Origin: Priestia aryabhattai B8W22
Lineage (GTDB): Bacteria > Bacillota > Bacilli > Bacillales > Bacillaceae_H
Direction: 5' to 3'
DNA length: 64,000 bases
Assembly (NCBI RefSeq): GCF_000956595.1
Contig: NZ_JYOO01000006.1
Location: forward strand, 1-64,000
Below, one piece after another: positions 17,469-26,526 of the stretch. How positions within the stretch are numbered: position 1 is the stretch's first letter; every line of letters starts with the position of its first letter. Both the position numbers and the translations under genes were made by a program. The notes under the pieces are model-generated. The model saw nothing but the letters and a program-made list of their open reading frames with translations, was not told where the DNA came from and did not search any database.

Positions 17469-17510
17469 TTAGCCCATAATTGATACCTGAGGTTACCAAC
17501 CATGGGCTAA
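17469..17510 (-). terminator. Hairpin, probable terminator
   Basis: TTAGCCCAT pairs exactly with ATGGGCTAA across a 24-nt loop; on the minus strand it runs into TTTATC. It would end the unit starting at 17787. Confidence 0.45.
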
Positions 17511-17565
17511 GATACAACCTTTGTTTTTGCTTTAAGATGCATATGGAGGAAATAAGGATCTGCTT

Positions 17566-17787
17566 TCACTCCTTTGTTGAAGATAATACAGTCTGTTTCA
17601 CCCATTTCTTTCGATTTCTTTGATCAATGATCCATCGATACAAACTTTGTATACCTAGTATCAAAGAGATGCTGACCCCGCTAGCTGCTAGGATTAATGC
17701 AAAGTATTCTACAGGATTGTATGCAAGTATACTTCTCCAGTTGATTCTCCCGATAAAATCCTTTACTACAAGCCCCATTCCAAGCAT
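17566..17787 (-). CDS. Small membrane protein, unknown
   Basis: 73-aa frame with one clear membrane helix (about 30-48, FALILAASGVSISLILGI) and a basic C-terminus (RNRKKWVKQT). The ribosome binding site is poor (GTAGGT), so the start is uncertain. No family recognised. It lies downstream of the DUF1232 gene on the same strand. Confidence 0.4.
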   Translation of the reverse strand: MLGMGLVVKDFIGRINWRSILAYNPVEYFALILAASGVSISLILGIQSLYRWIIDQRNRKKWVKQTVLSSTKE

Positions 17788-17865
17788 TTGACCTACTACT
17801 CAATAAACTCTCTAGAGATTGTTTAGCTTCCTTATATATATCTTTTTTTCTTTATAAGAGTACAT

Positions 17866-18249
17866 TCAGTTTAAGAACTTAAAAACAATAAAACAGCTCC
17901 ACATAAAAATAAGCAGCCACACTATGATAATAATTGAACCCGCAACCCAATTTTTAGGTTTTTCATTTTGAATGAGCTCCTCTGCTTTTATTGTGCAGTC
18001 CTCTATTACATTTTTAGGAAGCATCTTCAAAGCAAGCATAATTCCTAAAGGAACAATGATTATATCGTCAATATAGCCTAAAACCGGTATAAAATCAGGA
18101 ATTAAATCGATTGGACTGAAGGCATATGCAACCACACAAGCAGTAAATACTTTGGTATACCAGGATACTCGTTCATCTTTATAAGCTAAGTATAAGATAA
18201 ATAGCTGCTTTTTTAACTTTTTAGCCCACAGCTTTAATTGATTAAGCAT
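17866..18249 (-). CDS. YkvA/DUF1232 family protein
   Basis: 127-aa protein. The conserved DUF1232 block is seen in TKVFTACVVAYAFSPIDLIP followed by DFIPVLGYIDDIIIVPLG. N-terminal amphipathic helix, then the DUF1232 helices, and a C-terminal membrane helix (103-125). Function unknown. The block SPIDLIPDFIPVLGYIDD is near-diagnostic of the family. Confidence 0.88.
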   Translation of the reverse strand: MLNQLKLWAKKLKKQLFILYLAYKDERVSWYTKVFTACVVAYAFSPIDLIPDFIPVLGYIDDIIIVPLGIMLALKMLPKNVIEDCTIKAEELIQNEKPKNWVAGSIIIIVWLLIFMWSCFIVFKFLN

Positions 18250-18354
18250 GTTTCCTATTCTCCTTTGCTATATATCTGGACGGTTTGATGCCATATAAAA
18301 ATTACTTTTATTCCCTTTGATATCTACACATTTCTCTTATTAATAAATTTAGAA

Positions 18355-18792
18355 CTATAAAAATAACTGATTAATGCAATCATCTTGATTTGCAGCTAGT
18401 TTTGGAACAGCTCCAACAGGAACCCAATAATAGAAAAAGATTAATCCTGCATCTTCTCCTTCAGAATTCACCTTATATTCCCACCGTTCTGCCGTTTCTT
18501 CTTGAACTTCTAAATGAAAAACATGTCGTTCATGATACTGATTTTTACCTTCATGATGATAAACATATTTTTTCAATTTTGTTACCGATAAAAACTCCAT
18601 TAACCCAGACTCTTCTTCGACCTCTCTATATAAAGCTTCTTCAATTGTTTCTCCTTCTTCTACAGTACCGGCTGGAACTTGAACTCCTGCTTCTGGATAA
18701 TCTTTGTGTTCGCAAACTAGTAACTCTGTATAGGGCTCATTGAATCTAGTTATGTAAGCCATAACTTTTGTTATAGTGGTCTTATTCTTCAC
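18355..18792 (-). CDS. NUDIX hydrolase
   Basis: 145-aa protein with a complete Nudix box (about residues 42-64): Gly, five residues, Glu, then REVEEESGL, giving GxxxxxE and REVxEExGL. This motif binds the divalent metal for hydrolysis of a nucleoside diphosphate linked to another moiety. Length is right for a minimal NUDIX protein; substrate cannot be predicted. Start GTG with AAAGGAGG upstream. Single gene. Confidence 0.88.
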   Translation of the reverse strand: MKNKTTITKVMAYITRFNEPYTELLVCEHKDYPEAGVQVPAGTVEEGETIEEALYREVEEESGLMEFLSVTKLKKYVYHHEGKNQYHERHVFHLEVQEETAERWEYKVNSEGEDAGLIFFYYWVPVGAVPKLAANQDDCINQLFL

Positions 18793-19002
18793 GTTCCCTT
18801 CCTCCTTTAACAGCTACTAATTGGAAAACTTCTTTGGTAAATTATACATACATATGTTGGGTTGATCTAAACTCGCTTTTAAAATCTATGAGATAGACAA
18901 TCTGTAATTTATTCCCAATCGTTGTTTCTAGATTCAAAAAACTGTTTATTTATAGGTGAATTAACAGTAAAATTCACATCATACAGCTCAAGGGGGTTAA
19001 AA

Positions 19003-19149
19003 ATGGCTATAATGCACTTGATTGTTATAACTACAGTTACTTGCTTACTTTTACTTTCATACAAACTGGGCAGAACAACATCTTCTTTAAAATATACAAT
19101 ACCTTTAACTGCAGAAATGATTAGTCTAGGTGTTGTTAGCATAAGCTAA
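19003..19149 (+). CDS. Small membrane peptide, unknown
   Basis: 48-aa frame starting MAIMHLIVITTVTCLLLLSY, one membrane helix, preceded by AAGGGGG. No family. It may form a unit with the next frame, 21 bp downstream. A competing minus-strand frame crosses the region, so coding is uncertain. Confidence 0.4.
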   Translation: MAIMHLIVITTVTCLLLLSYKLGRTTSSLKYTIPLTAEMISLGVVSIS

Positions 19150-19151
19150 TT

Positions 19152-19304
19152 TTACGGAGGATTAACTGGTATGGGAATTGGAGTAGTGAATTTTGCTATT
19201 TTTATAGGATCTATTATATCTATAATCATCATATCAGTAAGTGAGATAATAAGAAGTAAAGAAAGACCTACTACTAAAACAGTTAATGCGATTCCTATTG
19301 CCAT
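19152..19304 (-). CDS. Alternative small membrane peptide on the minus strand
   Basis: 50-aa frame with a strong AAAGGCGGGGAGA site before its ATG; it begins MAIGIALTVLVVGLSLLLII (one helix) and ends in a Pro-rich tail. It overlaps the plus-strand frame 19171-19365 almost fully, and only one is likely real; both have good start signals. Confidence 0.3.
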   Translation of the reverse strand: MAIGIALTVLVVGLSLLLIISLTDMMIIDIIDPIKIAKFTTPIPIPVNPP

Positions 19305-19365
19305 TTCTCCCCGCCTTTCTTATAAGCAAAAGGTTTTATCTTTCAACCTAGCCCGCGCTTTTTAG
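19171..19365 (+). CDS. Small membrane peptide, unknown
   Basis: 64-aa frame with one long helix (residues 5-25, rich in Ile) and a basic C-terminal part (SYKQKVLSFNLARAF). ACGGAGGA precedes the ATG at good spacing. Competes with the minus-strand frame 19152-19304. Confidence 0.35.
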   Translation: MGIGVVNFAIFIGSIISIIIISVSEIIRSKERPTTKTVNAIPIAISPRLSYKQKVLSFNLARAF

Positions 19366-19506
19366 CTCTAGTGCTACTATAAATATATTTGTAATGACAA
19401 ATGAGATTAACCCTTCTCTCATTGTGATTGAACTTTTTATCTGTATATCTTTTCAGCTAAATACTACCATTTTAAAAAGCAATTCACAGAAATTTAGTCG
19501 AAAAAT

Positions 19507-19537
19507 AAGTAATGCCCCTATTTCAGAAGCATTACTT
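19507..19537 (-). terminator. Intrinsic terminator after the MFS gene
   Basis: AAGTAATGC pairs exactly with GCATTACTT across a 13-nt loop; on the minus strand it is followed by ATTTTTC. Confidence 0.75.
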
Positions 19538-19595
19538 ATCTTGATAGACTAATTAGTAAATCGTATATATAACCAACAGCTTTATCAAAAAACAA

Positions 19596-20942
19596 CTATG
19601 CTTTTGCACTGGAATTATTGCTGCTTATTACATCTTGGCTACTAGATTTAATGCTTCTAGCTACTAGTATACCTACTATCCCCGATATCCCTAAAATAAT
19701 GAAGATGTAGTTATAACTTGTAACAAGAGCGATAAGCGTGGACGAAATAATACTTCCGAAATAACGAAACGTTGAATAAATGCCGGAGGCTGTACCAGAT
19801 TGCTCTTTGCTTACCGAGTCTAGCGAGGCAACCTGCATGCTTGTTAAACCTATTCCGGTCGAAAAACCTCCAATAATTAAAGCCACTATAAGAAAAAGAA
19901 TAGATCCAACGTTCTCTAAAGATAGAAAAAGAATAGTAGAGACAATGATCATAGCAAAAGAAAATCCGATCACTTTTTTAGAGCTAAACTTATTGTTTAA
20001 TACTCCTCCTATCCAACCGCTTACAGACATTGAAATCGAAAAAACCGATAAAACAATACCCGTTTGCGCTGTAGATAAATGAAATTGAGACTTCATTAAC
20101 AGCGGCATAATTAATAAAATTACATACATAACAAAATTGCTAAGCATAATAGATAAATTAGCGCTTGTAAAAGTGGAATTTTTAAATAAAGAAAAATCGA
20201 TAATCGGGTTTTCTGCCGTATTTTCTCTTTTGATAAACAAAATTGTAGATAGAATAAATATTATTCCCATTATTAAAGCATTGGTAAATTCCATACCGTG
20301 TGTCAACAAGATTAATAAAGAAATGCTAATCGCTAAATAGATAGAACCTTGAATATCTAAAGTACTTGTTTGCTTTTTAACATTAAATTTAGGAATCATA
20401 ACTATTCCACTGATTAAAGCTAAGAAAAGAAAAGGAACGTTGATCCAGAATATAGCTTCCAAATTGAAGTTTTCCAGCAGGACAGACCCTAATAAAGGTC
20501 CAATTGCAGCACCCAAACCCATCCCCATTCCAAATATACCTAAAACTTTAGGAAGCCGTTCTTTTGGTACAACATATCTAATGATTGCTATAGTGTTTGG
20601 AGTAAGTAAAGCTCCTCCTACTGCCTGCAGTGATCGAAAGATAATAAGGGAAATGAGATTAGTTGAAAATATACAGCCTAAAGATGCTATTAGAAAGAAC
20701 ACTACGCCCCATAAATAGATATTTCTGTTTCCGTACAAATCTCCTAGCTTTCCAGCGATAGGCTGAGTAACAGCCATTACAATTAAATAAATAGTTACTA
20801 CCCACGAAATATTTGCAAGTGGTTCATTAAAATGAGCTGATATGGTTGATAGAGCAACGGCAATCATGGTCGAATTAATTGGTACAAGAAATGTCCCAAT
20901 TAGTAATGAAATAACCAAGATAAGCTCTTTATGTTTACCCAA
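19596..20942 (-). CDS. yvkA: MFS drug efflux transporter (YvkA-like)
   Basis: 448-aa major facilitator family protein with 12-14 membrane helices. Motif A reads GKLGDLYGNR after helix 2, and the LNNTMIAVALSTI-like segment (here INSTMIAVALSTI) in helix 1 marks DHA2-type drug:H+ antiporters. Start TTG with AAAGGAGG 9 nt upstream; the ATG a few bases earlier is out of frame. It begins 16 bp after the TetR stop, so the two form an operon. The gene order matches Bacillus subtilis yvkC-yvkB-yvkA, which suggests export of a toxic compound sensed by the repressor. Confidence 0.85.
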   Translation of the reverse strand: MGKHKELILVISLLIGTFLVPINSTMIAVALSTISAHFNEPLANISWVVTIYLIVMAVTQPIAGKLGDLYGNRNIYLWGVVFFLIASLGCIFSTNLISLIIFRSLQAVGGALLTPNTIAIIRYVVPKERLPKVLGIFGMGMGLGAAIGPLLGSVLLENFNLEAIFWINVPFLFLALISGIVMIPKFNVKKQTSTLDIQGSIYLAISISLLILLTHGMEFTNALIMGIIFILSTILFIKRENTAENPIIDFSLFKNSTFTSANLSIMLSNFVMYVILLIMPLLMKSQFHLSTAQTGIVLSVFSISMSVSGWIGGVLNNKFSSKKVIGFSFAMIIVSTILFLSLENVGSILFLIVALIIGGFSTGIGLTSMQVASLDSVSKEQSGTASGIYSTFRYFGSIISSTLIALVTSYNYIFIILGISGIVGILVARSIKSSSQDVISSNNSSAKA

Positions 20943-20958
20943 ACATTATTGCCTCCTT

Positions 20959-21534
20959 TTAGTGGAGAGAAATTCCTTTTATAAACGTGTTTATACTGTT
21001 TTTGATCATATCTTGATAATCTGCATGTAAGGCTTTGTCTCCAAAATTCAGTTTATACATAAAATATCCCCAATACGTACTTAGGAAAATCTCTGCTTGT
21101 GTGCAGCAATCTAATTCTTTGATATATCCTTTCTCTTGCATTTCTTCAAAGTATTCTTTTAGTATTTTTTTCGTATCATTAATTTTTTTTATAATTTCTT
21201 CGTGCGCCTGTGAGAAAATTAAAGGGTCTTTTAAAGCAATTGAAATCATATCTCGGTTATTATCAAAGTCTTTTAGTAACAGGTAACCGAAATTCGTCAA
21301 ATCTTTTTCAAGCTCCCATTCAATTGATTTATCAAAGATCTCAAGTGAAAAGCTTGTTGTTTTGACAATAGCTTGAATAATGCCTTCTTTATTGCCAAAG
21401 TGGCGAAAAACAGTCAATTCATTCACGCCAGCTTGTTCTGCAATTTCTCTAGTAGTAGTACCTTTATAGCCCTTTTCTTTAAGCAGTTCTATTGTAGCTT
21501 TTGTTATCTTCTTTTTTGTTTCATCTTTTTTCAT
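20959..21534 (-). CDS. yvkB: TetR/AcrR family repressor (YvkB-like)
   Basis: 191-aa TetR regulator. N-terminal HTH at about 9-55 (ATIELLKEKGYKGTTTREIA, then NELTVFRHFGNKEGI) and a ligand-binding C-terminal domain. ATG 21534 sits 9 nt after AAAGG; an upstream ATG overlaps that site. A palindrome TGTAAGTATTTACTTT lies 27 bp upstream (21561-21576) and a fuller copy lies before the rph-like gene, so it probably represses itself, the pump and the phosphotransferase. Confidence 0.88.
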   Translation of the reverse strand: MKKDETKKKITKATIELLKEKGYKGTTTREIAEQAGVNELTVFRHFGNKEGIIQAIVKTTSFSLEIFDKSIEWELEKDLTNFGYLLLKDFDNNRDMISIALKDPLIFSQAHEEIIKKINDTKKILKEYFEEMQEKGYIKELDCCTQAEIFLSTYWGYFMYKLNFGDKALHADYQDMIKNSINTFIKGISLH

Positions 21535-21560
21535 GTTAATCATCCTTTATGCTTCCTGAA

Positions 21561-21576
21561 TGTAAGTATTTACTTT
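21561..21576. promoter_or_regulatory. Probable TetR operator before yvkB
   Basis: TGTAAGTATTTACTTT, an interrupted palindrome sharing TGTAAGTA and TACTT with the site at 24186-24206. Confidence 0.55.
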
Positions 21577-21635
21577 CCATTAGGCAGTATATAAAGGAAA
21601 AAGAGCTGTTGTCAAATGGAAGCGAAGAGAACTAT

Positions 21636-24149
21636 TTATTCATTTAAAAGCGTGACAATTCCATTCGTACCATCGACCATAACCATATCGCCATCCTTTA
21701 GCTTATCCGTACTTATTTTCGTACCAACTACTGCAGGAATTTCATATTCACGTGCAATTATTGCGGAATGAGAAAGGATACCCCCAGCGTCAGTAATAAC
21801 AGCCCCCGCAGTCTGAAATAAAGTAGTCCAAAGTGGAGTAGTGGTCTTACATACCAAAACATCACCTTTTTCCAGCTTGGAAAATTCCTTCGTATTTGAA
21901 ATAACTTTTACTTTTCCGGTATATGTTCCCGAGGAAGAGGCTAACCCTTTAATAGAATGTTCGCTGTTAGCGTCATTTTCCTCAATAGCTCCCATATATT
22001 TCTCAGCTTCTTTCAGCTGAGCTGGTTCAGGGACGCCGAAGTATCTAGGCAAGTTAGGCATTTGCTCATGTTCTGCGTGTTCTTTTTTACGTTTCTCGAT
22101 TAATTTTGTCACATCTACTGGATTTTCTAAAAGAGACTCTAGCTCATCAAGATATAAAAAGAAAATATCTTCTTTCACTAGAAAAACATGATAATTAACT
22201 AGTAAATCACCTAGCTTGAGTAGGAATAAACGAGCTTTTGCATCCAACATTGCATCGATATAAAAATGATGGTCATCTCTTATAACGGATGCATCTAATG
22301 CCCACTGATAATATTTTTTAAACTCTTCTTTATGTTTGCTATCCGCTATCTGTTCGAGGAGTTCATTGTAGTTCTGTTCACGTTTCTTGACCGTCTGTTT
22401 AAAATTCTCATCAAAGTTGTAACCGTCATTAACATATCCTTGAATAATGGATAATGCGTGAAGAGGATTCTCTAGCCAAGTTTCTCCTACGAAATCGTGA
22501 CTTACAACGTTTCGGTATCCATACTGTTTTAGAAAAGTATCTACTTCAGCCATAAAGCTTTTTGCTGCTTTATTTCCCTCTAATTTCTTTAATAAAGTTT
22601 CTGTGCATTCTTCTTGAAAGATTTCAGTAAGTTCACTATCTCTTTTCACTGTTAAAGCAAGTCTAGAAAGCTGTTGATCCGTTTCCAACGATTTGTTCAT
22701 TTTTCCGGTCAATAGCTCATAAACATCATGTCCAGATTTTTTATTTGTAAGGTTTTTATAGGATTCTTCAACTGTAGTATTTAGAGACATTTGAGGTATA
22801 ACAATGTCAAAATGCAAATCATATGCCGTTTTATAAAAATCAGCTAGATTTTGAAGAATCTCTTTTCCTCTCTGAAGGTTGAAATTTTCCCGGGTAAAGC
22901 TATCTAATTTGTCATAGTAAGATAAAAATTGTTCCTTAATAATTTGATTCATTCGTTTTGTTAAGATCGGATAAATACTTTCCATTAATTCTTTATGTTT
23001 TTGGCTTCTCTTATCAGAATCTCCTTTAAAAGGCTCCGTTCTTGTATAGATATGTCCTTTATACACTTTTAAATTAAGCCTATTAAATATAAAGTTTAAC
23101 TTTTGAAAACTAGCAGCTGTTCCTTCAGAAAATGCTGGAATAATAAATGAAGCGTACAAAGGACTAACAGCATGAGAAAAACTTGTGTCATTTAAAATCC
23201 AAAACTCTTCCATATCCTCGAAACTTAAAGATATATCTTTTTGGAAAGAAGTTAATTTATTATCTTCTGCTAATGTTGTAATCGCTCTTGCCTGCAATAG
23301 ATATACTTGATCATATTGAATACCAAACTCTATGTCTACAGGGTGTTGATAAAGAGCTTCTACCTCTTTTGTTATTTCCGCTAGCTCAATGATTTTTTCG
23401 TTTGTTAAACAAAATTTTTGCTGCTCATCTTCCGTTGTTTCGATTTCTTCAACACCTTCATCAAGTGGAATTATTTTTACTTCCTTTAGCCCTTTTTCTT
23501 TCTCTATCTCAAAGGTTTGTTTATTAATCAGGTAAACATCAGGTGTTACTAAGCCTGATACGATTGCTTCTCCTAGTCCATAGCTGGCATTAATCATCAT
23601 TTCTTTTGTATTATGAGTAACGGGGTTTTGGCTGAAGATGACTCCCGATACTTCGGACTCAATTAATCCTTGAACAACAACTGCCATTGAAATTTTATCA
23701 AAATCAGCATACATATTTTGAGTATATTGTTCGACTCTTTCAGTGAAAAATGAGGCCCAGCACGCTTTCACTTTACTCAAAAAATCCTCTATACTTTTCA
23801 CATTAAGATAGGTTTCATACTGGCCAGCAAAAGATGCACCCTCTAAATCTTCAGCACTGGATGAGGAACGAACAGCTACTGACGTATAAGAGCTTTTTAA
23901 GGTTTGAAAGGCCTCTATTAGATCTGTTTCAATTTCCATCGGAATTTCCCCGTGCAAAATTCTCTCGTGTATATTATCCGTGTGACGATCAATCCCATTC
24001 CATTCGATATATCGCTTTAAAGCTTCGGTTTGAATAACAAAGCCATCTGGAATCGGTAAATTTTCTTTTTTCATTTTTATAAGGTTTAAAGCTTTTGCTC
24101 CAACTCTTTCATTCGCCTCGTCGACCTTCTGAAAACTTAAACTATACAT
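21636..24149 (-). CDS. rph: Rifampicin phosphotransferase / PEP-synthase-like enzyme
   Basis: 837-aa phosphotransferase of the PEP synthase/PPDK superfamily. Domains in order: N-terminal ATP-grasp (about 1-300; [20 protein letters not shown] and the end [18 protein letters not shown]), a helical central domain (about 320-740, the rifampicin-binding part in Rph) and a C-terminal swivelling phosphohistidine domain with [12 protein letters not shown], His794 being the catalytic residue. No PEP-binding domain follows, so it fits Rph (inactivating phosphorylation of rifamycins, or another small molecule) rather than PEP synthase. Length matches Rph/YvkC. A palindromic operator lies upstream and yvkB/yvkA follow. 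Listerial and Bacillus Rph proteins are experimentally known; activity here is inferred. Confidence 0.85.
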   Translation of the reverse strand: MYSLSFQKVDEANERVGAKALNLIKMKKENLPIPDGFVIQTEALKRYIEWNGIDRHTDNIHERILHGEIPMEIETDLIEAFQTLKSSYTSVAVRSSSSAEDLEGASFAGQYETYLNVKSIEDFLSKVKACWASFFTERVEQYTQNMYADFDKISMAVVVQGLIESEVSGVIFSQNPVTHNTKEMMINASYGLGEAIVSGLVTPDVYLINKQTFEIEKEKGLKEVKIIPLDEGVEEIETTEDEQQKFCLTNEKIIELAEITKEVEALYQHPVDIEFGIQYDQVYLLQARAITTLAEDNKLTSFQKDISLSFEDMEEFWILNDTSFSHAVSPLYASFIIPAFSEGTAASFQKLNFIFNRLNLKVYKGHIYTRTEPFKGDSDKRSQKHKELMESIYPILTKRMNQIIKEQFLSYYDKLDSFTRENFNLQRGKEILQNLADFYKTAYDLHFDIVIPQMSLNTTVEESYKNLTNKKSGHDVYELLTGKMNKSLETDQQLSRLALTVKRDSELTEIFQEECTETLLKKLEGNKAAKSFMAEVDTFLKQYGYRNVVSHDFVGETWLENPLHALSIIQGYVNDGYNFDENFKQTVKKREQNYNELLEQIADSKHKEEFKKYYQWALDASVIRDDHHFYIDAMLDAKARLFLLKLGDLLVNYHVFLVKEDIFFLYLDELESLLENPVDVTKLIEKRKKEHAEHEQMPNLPRYFGVPEPAQLKEAEKYMGAIEENDANSEHSIKGLASSSGTYTGKVKVISNTKEFSKLEKGDVLVCKTTTPLWTTLFQTAGAVITDAGGILSHSAIIAREYEIPAVVGTKISTDKLKDGDMVMVDGTNGIVTLLNE

Positions 24150-24185
24150 TAAAAATATTCATCCTCCCACAAAACTATTTTAAAA

Positions 24186-24206
24186 TGTAAGTAACTACTT
24201 ACTTTA
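24186..24206. promoter_or_regulatory. Probable TetR operator before rph
   Basis: TGTAAGTAACTACTTACTTT, a near-perfect palindrome (AAGTA/TACTT around AC) 36 bp before the rph start; it shares its arms with the yvkB site. Confidence 0.6.
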
Positions 24207-24406
24207 TATTTATTTTAATTCTTTTAAATTTTTATGGTCAATAAAAAGTGGTAAAACATTAAAAAAATGCATATTTAGTTGTGCTTTATTTTAATTTTAC
24301 TTAAATAATATTCCTCTTTTTTATTCCATTTTTTTACTTTCATTAGTCTTTTTTATTATAAAGTCTAAATAGTTAACTAATTAAAAGGTTAATAAAAGAA
24401 ATGCAA

Positions 24407-24437
24407 AAAACCCCATCTAAATTAAGATGGAGGTTTT
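24407..24437 (-). terminator. Intrinsic terminator of a small minus-strand gene
   Basis: On the minus strand AAAACCTCCATCT pairs with AGATGGGGTTTT and ends in GGTTTTTTGC. It lies about 25 bp after the 35-aa frame at 24462-24569. Confidence 0.75.
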
Positions 24438-24461
24438 CCTCTTTTATAGTTGTGTTAACCA

Positions 24462-24569
24462 TTATCTCGGAGTGCTTACAAGCTTCCACTGGCTGAGTGT
24501 CAATTTTATTTTATATCCTCTAATATATAAGTGAGCACTATCAGATTTACGAGTCATATGCGAAGTCAT
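24462..24569 (-). CDS. 35-aa small basic protein
   Basis: ATG 24569 to TAA 24462, preceded by an excellent AAAGGAG and followed by a terminator. The peptide begins MTSHMTRKSDSAHLYIRGYK and ends TLSQWKLVSTPR; it is basic and has no membrane helix. Isolated in about 800 bp without other genes. No family recognised; the complete start and stop signals argue that it is a real gene. Confidence 0.5.
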   Translation of the reverse strand: MTSHMTRKSDSAHLYIRGYKIKLTLSQWKLVSTPR

Positions 24570-24599
24570 GATTAAAAATCTCCTTTCTCATAGAATTAT

Positions 24600-24945
24600 T
24601 TTTAATATAAAACTATTTTGGAAATCTTAACCTAAGCATAGCTCAGTATTGTAAATCCTTTATTAATGACAAGAAAAGATTATGTAAACATTGGAGAGTT
24701 GTAGGGGAGCCACTCATTAGTTATGTTTCAGCTTCAATAGATTGAGATCTCTATATATGTGAATTCATTGACGAAGCAAAAATTGCAGTGAAGATTCAAA
24801 ATCAAGTGGATTCTAATACTGTAAGGTAAATTAAAAGGATAGGCCTTTAAAGACTTATCCTTTTACATAGCATATAAAAAATTTATTTTCTTAATAAAAT
24901 TGAGACATTAACCATCTATAATGGTTATGTCCAAAGATCGGTCTA
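24600..24945. other. Intergenic region with a terminator and possible gene remnant
   Basis: A plus-strand terminator (AAAAGGATA/TATCCTTTT, 24833-24864) ends a frame of about 27 codons (DLYICEFIDEAKIAVKIQNQ and onward) that has no start and may be the tail of a lost gene. Confidence 0.4.
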
Positions 24946-25617
24946 TTAGATTGACAAGCTACTATTTATGTTAGATACAATAGTTTTTAACTCCTTCAAA
25001 TCATCTATTACCACATCCGCTTGTGCAAGCTCAGCTTCTTGAGCAAAATCAAAATTACACCCCACTGCCATTAAATCATTATCCTTTGCAGCATTGATAT
25101 CAGATAGGCGGTCTCCTACTACTGCAGCGTATTTGATATCATATTTTTTTATAATCGTTTTGACTAACTCTCCTTTATCGAGGGTTTGGATTTGTTGAAT
25201 ACTAAATGTTTCTGTCACCCAATTATTCAAATCGTAATGATCTACAATTGCTTCTAAATACTCTTTTAAACCGTTACTTGCTATGTAAATGGAACAATTA
25301 TTTTCTTTTAAATAGCTAAAGACCTCTTTTACATTGGGATATAAAGCACCTTTCCCTTTTTTTATGTTTGCAACTAAGCTTTTCAAAAAATAGTCATCCG
25401 TATACTTTCTGATTTCATACGAATGAGTAGGTAATAAAGCTTCCCATACTTTGGGTAAAGGTACACCCATAATTTCACGATACTTATCAATAGGAGTACT
25501 AGCGTCCCATTGGTTAAGTGTACGCAAATGGTTAAAGGTATCATCAAGTGATAACTCTAAAATTTTATCTGTTTGAAACAACGTTCCATCCATATCAAAG
25601 ATTAGTGATTGCAACAT
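24946..25617 (-). CDS. HAD family hydrolase
   Basis: 223-aa haloacid-dehalogenase-like phosphatase. Motif I DMDGTLF (nucleophile Asp8, acid Asp10), motif II IASNG (Ser), motif III Lys in DKGELVK, and motif IV GDRLSDI (Asp pair for Mg2+), with a C1-type helical cap between I and II. A complete active site suggests a working small-molecule phosphatase of phosphoglycolate-phosphatase type; substrate unknown. Stands alone. Confidence 0.88.
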   Translation of the reverse strand: MLQSLIFDMDGTLFQTDKILELSLDDTFNHLRTLNQWDASTPIDKYREIMGVPLPKVWEALLPTHSYEIRKYTDDYFLKSLVANIKKGKGALYPNVKEVFSYLKENNCSIYIASNGLKEYLEAIVDHYDLNNWVTETFSIQQIQTLDKGELVKTIIKKYDIKYAAVVGDRLSDINAAKDNDLMAVGCNFDFAQEAELAQADVVIDDLKELKTIVSNINSSLSI

Positions 25618-25718
25618 TAAGTATCTCTCTCTTTCGGCAGTATTAAATATGTATTTATATATAATACCATAAAAAGGAAACTACAGTTATTAAAAACCAT
25701 AATGCATGTTCTTAGCAC

Positions 25719-25753
25719 AAAAAAGCACCTAATCATTTATAGGTGCTCTTTTT
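25719..25753 (-). terminator. Intrinsic terminator overlapping a coding end
   Basis: On the minus strand AGCACCTA pairs with TAGGTGCT and is followed by TTTTTT. The 5' arm is made of the last codons of the 25733-25969 gene. Confidence 0.75.
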
Positions 25754-25969
25754 AACTTTACATACTTTGTTTGAAATAATAAATGAAAAGGTAGCCGCTA
25801 TAATCGAACTTAAAAATGGATAATTAAAAGAAAAAACACTGACCGTTGAGTTACTCAAAGGCTGTGAAAGATCAGGTACATATGTAAGTGTAAGAAATAG
25901 TCCAGAAACAGTTTGAAAAGCAAACAGTAACACTATAAAACTGCCAATAAACACTACATATCTTTTCAA
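25733..25969 (-). CDS. Small two-helix membrane protein
   Basis: 78-aa protein with two membrane segments (about 5-28 and 50-68) and a basic tail. Start TTG with GGAGGAG upstream. Its final codons and stop form the left arm of the terminator. No family recognised. Confidence 0.55.
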   Translation of the reverse strand: MKRYVVFIGSFIVLLFAFQTVSGLFLTLTYVPDLSQPLSNSTVSVFSFNYPFLSSIIAATFSFIISNKVCKVKKSTYK

Positions 25970-26007
25970 AATGACTCCTCCATTACTCTTAATTTATAAA
26001 CCTCATA

Positions 26008-26223
26008 TTATTTTAAGAATAGGGACGCAACAATAAAACCTATAATTATTACAGCAATAAGTACACCTAGACCCTTCCAACTTAACCTACCTGCTAAACC
26101 AGATAGGTTTCCGGCTTCACTTCTATTAAATGCATCATTAACATTTCCCGCTGGATTTCTTTTTATTTCTTCTTGTTTTAGCCTCTCTCTTCTTCTTTCA
26201 GGTGCTTCGTTATTTTCGCTCAT
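26008..26223 (-). CDS. DUF6366 family protein
   Basis: 71-aa protein. The charged N-terminal part (PERRRERLKQEEIKRNPAGN, then VNDAFNRSEAGNLSGL) followed by one C-terminal membrane helix (50-70) is the pattern I know as DUF6366. ATG 26223 fits the family start; an upstream in-frame extension does not. Function unknown. Confidence 0.75.
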   Translation of the reverse strand: MSENNEAPERRRERLKQEEIKRNPAGNVNDAFNRSEAGNLSGLAGRLSWKGLGVLIAVIIIGFIVASLFLK

Positions 26224-26350
26224 TTTCACACCACCATTTTTAAAATAATATAACATATTATGGTTAAAATAGTAATAAAAACCATACTAATTTTATTCTT
26301 ATATATGATATAAGCTTTTATTTAACATATTAAGTGTTAAATAAAAGTAA

Positions 26351-26380
26351 AAAAGAACCTTCAGTGGAAGATCCTTTTTA
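26351..26380 (-). terminator. Intrinsic terminator
   Basis: AAGGATCTTC pairs with GAAGGTTCTT (two wobble pairs) around CACT, followed by TTTT on the minus strand; downstream of the DUF6366 gene. Confidence 0.65.
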
Positions 26381-26526
26381 GGGTTTATTGAACTAGTACA
26401 TACATTAGCTCTAATGGAACTTTTATTATAAACAACGTAATTCTAAAAATGCTTTTATTCTCTAAATTGTTAAGCCTTTCATCCAATCATAAATTCTCTG
26501 AAATTATAGACGCCTATATTGAAGAC

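Noticed and set aside
18909-19142. Minus-strand 77-codon frame
   Set aside because: No ribosome binding site; the opposite strand has a better start.
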